This document shows positions 59,690-64,000 of a stretch of DNA of 64,000 nucleotides, one piece after another. Position 1 is the first letter of the stretch. Each line of letters begins with the position of its first letter. Source of the DNA: Cryptomeria japonica. Its lineage: Eukaryota > Streptophyta > Pinopsida > Cupressales > Cupressaceae. The stretch covers positions 818,534,396-818,598,395 of the forward strand of contig NC_081414.1 of NCBI RefSeq assembly GCF_030272615.1, given 5' to 3'. The notes below the pieces were generated by a model that was not told the DNA's origin, made no database searches, and saw nothing but the letters and a program-made list of their open reading frames with translations. The position numbers and the translations under genes are program-made.

Positions 59690-59905
59690 CAGGGTGATCG
59701 TAGGGGTCTGTGTCGCACTTTAGGCTAACAATGTTTGTTCTGGACGGAAGGGTCATGACCAGAACGTTTTCGAGTGAAACACCCTTGCCCTATATAAGAG
59801 CCAAAATCTGCCCAAGCCCCTCATTTTGCATTGAGCGGCTTGGAGTTGAGCAGGAGGGCGCAAAAATTCCCAGAGATCCAGCCGGAAGGGTTTCGGTGGT
59901 AAGTA
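59690..59905 (+). promoter_or_regulatory. TATA promoter-like segment with splice donor
   Basis: CCCTATATAAGAGCC (TATA at 59791) is followed by about 100 bp of relatively GC-rich, leader-like sequence and then a strong donor, GGTG|GTAAGTACC, at 59899. The layout fits a promoter plus first non-coding or short-coding exon of a gene or LTR transcript. No downstream exon was found before the next giant LTR. Confidence 0.35.
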
Positions 59906-60084
59906 CCTTTTTTTTTTTCAATGTATTTATTTTATCATATTAATTTATATAGTTTTTTTTTTTTAAATAGTTTTTAATAGAAAATTAACTTTCTGATAGT
60001 AAATTGGTTTTTTTATTAAGTTTTTAAAAATAGTTACAATTTTTTTTTTTTTTTTGTATTTATTCTATCATATTAGTTTAGAAT

Positions 60085-60200
60085 ATTAGAAAATAAATAC
60101 ATGCATGTACATAAATACACACATACATACAAATACATACACATACATACATACATACATACATATCTACACACATACATACAAACCTACATACATACAT
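60085..60200 (+). repeat. CATA-type microsatellite, left part
   Basis: Interrupted ACATACATACAT repeats directly abut the giant LTR. The same repeat resumes at 63843, so one microsatellite was split by the insertion. Confidence 0.85.
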
Positions 60201-60284
60201 TGTAATAACCCACCATAATTAGCTTGACAAAATTGACCATTCTTTTTTGTTTTGTTTAATTTAATCATTATGTTTGATTCAATC

Positions 60285-60455
60285 ACATACTCTGGGCATC
60301 CATCCATTTGGATTAGGTATTCATCCATCCGGGATGAGTATCTAACCATACGGGTTAGGCATTTGTCCATACGGGACATAAGATTTCATCTATCCAATAC
60401 AATATAGGCATCTACCCATACGGGGTAGGCATCTATCCAATAGGGATAGGAGGTG
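60285..60455 (-). repeat. Seven-unit array of 21-bp palindromes (copy 2)
   Basis: Same seven units and order as 37196-37345, read on the minus strand. Arms include CTATCC/GGATAG, CTACCC/GGGTAG, TGTCC/GGACA, CTAACC/GGTTAG and TCATCC/GGATGA. Unit 6 is a perfect dyad here although imperfect in copy 1; unit 3 is weaker here than in copy 1. Confidence 0.85.
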
Positions 60456-61221
60456 CTCTGGCCAGAGACTTAGACTCATCGGGACCATTTGGGTCCTGAG
60501 CCACTCACTAAGTACTACACTCTTCTAACAGAAGTGCACTGAGGTCGCCGTCCTTAGGAGTAATTAAATAACATAATACAAGCTTGAATTCCGCCTCAGA
60601 ATTTGGCTTAAAGCCTCGAGAAGTCAAGCGAATCCATACGGGATTCCTTCCGAGTATGCATTGAATTACTTTTTTCCATTTTAATTATCTTTCAAATTAG
60701 GATTCTATTCAATCCTTCTATACCAAGCCTAGACCCCACCCATGAACGCCTGAGTATGAGGGACAACTCCGTCCCAAGACTGCCTGCATACCCACTTTGG
60801 CACGAGATTAAGGCGTAAAGTATGTAGTTCTATTTTCTACTCTATGGTTTGATGTAAACTGATTAGTGGGTATGCAACCCTTTCTAGGGTCAATGTCCCA
60901 GACAATTTCTCTGCGGTTGCTACCCACAAAGGTAGCGCTTAAGCAAAGGCTCAAAATGGCCTATTGCTTGTGGCCTAAAAACACTAGATCCTAATTCTTA
61001 GCATAAGCATCACCCTTGACAAATTGTCAATCGACAACAAATCTTCGAGATTAAATCAATTTCATAAAAGCATTTCACTCAACATCCCTATAGGGGTTTA
61101 CTATAGTTTAACTCAGCGGATGAAAGATTGTTTTAGAATTATCTTATTAAATTATCGATCCAAGGGGGATTACCCACCCCTTGGATTTTAACTTCCAAGT
61201 GTCCCTTATTAGTCCTCGATT

Positions 61222-61228
61222 ATTTATA
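61222..61228 (-). promoter_or_regulatory. TATA box of giant LTR copy 2
   Basis: TATAAAT in CCCTATAAATAATCG on the minus strand, matching the box at 36415 in copy 1. Confidence 0.5.
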
Positions 61229-62353
61229 GGGACGATGCCATAGACGTTGCTGATGTAGCTTTATTAGGCGTTAAGTGCAGTAGTTCAACACGACAGCATT
61301 ACCCGTAAGCGTGACCCAGAGGCACCGTATATACCGAACGCTACTAGGTTTTGGTTTCCATCTTCCTTTATTTAGTTTTCTAACTAAGAAGCTATGAAAA
61401 CATCATGCTTGAAAATAATTACTAATTGAACGTGCATAATTTTAATTGATTGAAATAACTACTTGATGAATTACGTAGAATAAAAACCATAACTTGAAAT
61501 ATAACTTGCATATTAATAATTACATGTGTACTTGCATGGAGATGATAACGTCAATAAATGTAGTTAATCCATAAGTAATTTGCATGATATAAGAATAGTG
61601 TAACTTGTGTGCATGATTAAGCAATCCAAAAATAGTGATTAATTTAGGCATTCAATTCAAATCATATTAATGTGAATTAATTGCTAAAGGCCAACTAAGT
61701 GCCCCAATGGATCTTAAATGGATTGAATAACTCTAATTAAAATAATTTGATATAATATAATTTACGAATATAAAATTTACGAAGAATAAATTAATTATGA
61801 ATTTACTACACAATAATCCCCAATATTTATAAATTTTTCTAAGTTAAAATCAACAACTTAAAATTTATACTAAGGAAAGAATTAACATTTCCTAAATTGC
61901 AATTATTAACAATTAAACTTAAAATTTAAACTAAAATAATCAATCAATTAACTTAAAATTTAACCCAAAGTAATTACTAAAAATTCCAAATTGCAATTTA
62001 AAAAGAATATATATATATAAAAAACTAACTAACAAATAAAATAAGCAATTTTTTTTTTGTTTTAATAGTAAATAGGGGGGAGGGCGGGGGGTGGTGGGGA
62101 CCACGGGTCCCATCACCCCTGCGGTCTTACATGCGCAATCCTGCAAGGTTGAGGGGACACCGTGGGCCCCTCCACTCCCCTGCAGCCACTGTTGTGATAG
62201 TGACCACAGGAGTAGTGGAGGTACCACTGCCCCCCCCCCGACGGTTACATTAACCGCCTCCCCTACACGCCATCCGCTATTCATTCAAAAATTATTTTCG
62301 GAGACCGTGTCATTATAATCACTTTGCAACATTAATATATTTTAATATTCAAA

Positions 62354-62475
<122 letters not shown>

Positions 62476-62599
62476 TACATTCCCAATTATTTAATGATAT
62501 AAACAAAAAGAATATTTATTTATGAAAATAAGAACATGAATAAAATAGATAACAGAGGTAGGTAATTGCTTTAGATTGATTTTTCAGTAAACAGGAGAT

Positions 62600-63030
62600 T
62601 AATATTTACAGAGAGAGAGAGAGTTTATTCCAGCATTCACAGGGAGGAAGTTTATTTCCAGATTTCACAGGGAGAGAGTTTATTCAACTAATATTCACAG
62701 AGATTCAACTAATATTCACAGAGATTCAACCAATATTCATAGAGAGATTTTATTCAAGTCATTTCATAGAGAGATTTTTTTTAACTAATATTCATAGAGA
62801 TTCAACTTATATTCACAGAGATTCAACCAATATTCACAGAGATTCAACCAATATTCATAGATAGATTTTATTCAACTCATTTCACAGAGAGATTTTTATT
62901 TAACTAATATTCACAGAGATTCAACTAATATTCACAGAGAGATTTTATTTAACTAATATTCACAGAGAGATTTTATTTAACTAATATTCATAGAGAGATT
63001 TTATTTATTCATTCACAGAGAGAGAGAGAT
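62600..63030 (-). repeat. Tandem CACAGAGA/ATTCAAC repeats
   Basis: About fifteen irregular copies of a 16-22-bp unit built from TATTCACAGAGA and GATTTTATT or GATTCAAC. The equivalent part of copy 1 (34730-35210) has related but fewer units, so the array expanded or contracted after the copies separated. Confidence 0.8.
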
Positions 63031-63842
63031 TTATTTATTTTTATATTCAATATCATCTAAGAGAAAACAGAAAAGCAAAAATGTGATTTTCTACCTTTTA
63101 AATAGATTAAATAAGATATGCAAGAGAAATCTGCATTTGTATTTAAAAAGAGAAGGAATCATATCACTGCATTTCTTTAAAGAAAACAAAAATAGATTTT
63201 TCTTCCTATCCAGCAATTGAGAAATGATTTCTTCAGAATACTATATTCAACCAAAGAATCTAGAAACTATATATTTTGATAATACAAATTCCTCATATGA
63301 TAAAAGGAGAGAACTTGGTTTACTGAAGCTCGAAGTTGAATCCTCTAGCTATCCTTTGATCCTCCTTGCAACTTGAGAGAGATCCTTCAAACAACAACTT
63401 AAAAATCCTACAACAAAATGAGACTACCAAAGGAAAACCTGGGAATTTCTTTTCAAAACATAATCAACTCCCTTCTTTGAAACTTGCATACAATATTATA
63501 AGAAAAATCCCTCCATTCCACTATCTAGAAAATTTAATTAAAAAGGAGATTCTTTTCCAATATTGGACTTCATGTAAATTGATTAAACTTAGTGGGGGAG
63601 TTACATGCAAGGTGGTGGAGAATCCTCTAGAAGCTTCTTATTCTTCCAACAACATGTGCCATAATTGGGAGTGGAAAATAAATAAATAAAAATAATGCCT
63701 TTTGAATTATATTCTCCAAGTGTGTGTGTGTGTGTGTTCATTTTATTCTTTTATAACATTTATTCAATCATTTTAAGTAGTTTAACTAAAATATAATAGA
63801 ATTGTATTTTAAATCCAAAAGTGATAAAGGAGGGTTGTGACA

Positions 63843-64000
63843 TGCATACACATACATACACATACATACATACCTACCTACATACATACATACACATACA
63901 TACAAACCTACATACAAACATACACAAACATACATACATACCTACATGTACATACACATACATAAATACATACACATACATACACATACATACATAAATA
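63843..64000 (+). repeat. CATA-type microsatellite, right part
   Basis: ACATACATAC repeats with CCTA and CAAA variants run from the LTR boundary to the window end; continuation of the tract at 60085-60200. Confidence 0.85.

Overview
The window looks like a stretch of a large, AT-rich, repeat-packed plant nuclear genome. A gymnosperm/conifer-type genome is my best guess, inferred from the very large solo LTRs, the nested retroelements and the low gene density; no species call can be supported. Only one convincing intact protein-coding gene is visible: a two-exon, minus-strand RNA-binding protein gene of the plant UBA2 (UBP1-associated protein 2) type at 25989-28275. Almost everything else that can be explained is transposable element, much of it datable by nesting order and target-site duplications (TSDs).

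Layout. 1-345: end of a Copia-type LTR. 350-2150: decayed LINE, minus strand (endonuclease start and CCHC-knuckle ORF1). 2150-3350: GC-rich segment unlike its neighbours, possibly organellar. 5601-6170: small Gypsy-type solo LTR. 8363-8646: tRNA-derived SINE-like element. 9391-9875, 10148-10246 and 10543-10745: tandem and foldback repeats. 13641-17513: 3.9-kb solo LTR inserted in a tandem host repeat and carrying a ~195-bp-period array of hairpin motifs. 18656-19008: hAT-type non-autonomous element with an 8-bp TSD. 20228-20950: degenerate tandem array. 25989-28275: the UBA2-like gene. 28680-28890: telomere-like degenerate repeats. 31158-31620: Copia solo LTR. 31640-33600: long inverted repeat enclosing another foldback. 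33918-37446: 3.5-kb solo LTR.

37452-52340 is a nested stack: a minus-strand LINE is split by a minus-strand Copia element (38190-50442, TSD AAAGA), whose protease is in turn split by a small non-autonomous LTR element (41767-45188, TSD TTCTC). About 3.7 kb between the Copia 5' LTR and its gag remains unexplained. 52659-57627 is a 5.0-kb solo LTR. 57633-59280 holds AT-rich and telomere-like DNA. 59285-59660 looks like a Copia LTR end, followed by a TATA-plus-splice-donor segment. 60201-63842 is a second copy, in opposite orientation, of the 33918-37446 LTR, inserted in a CATA microsatellite.

The most unusual recurring theme is that three unrelated LTR families each carry arrays of short dyad-symmetric units. 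In the 33918/60201 family the arms of successive 21-bp units differ but stay complementary, in both copies. Coordinates of degenerate elements are approximate to a few tens of bases unless tied to a TSD.
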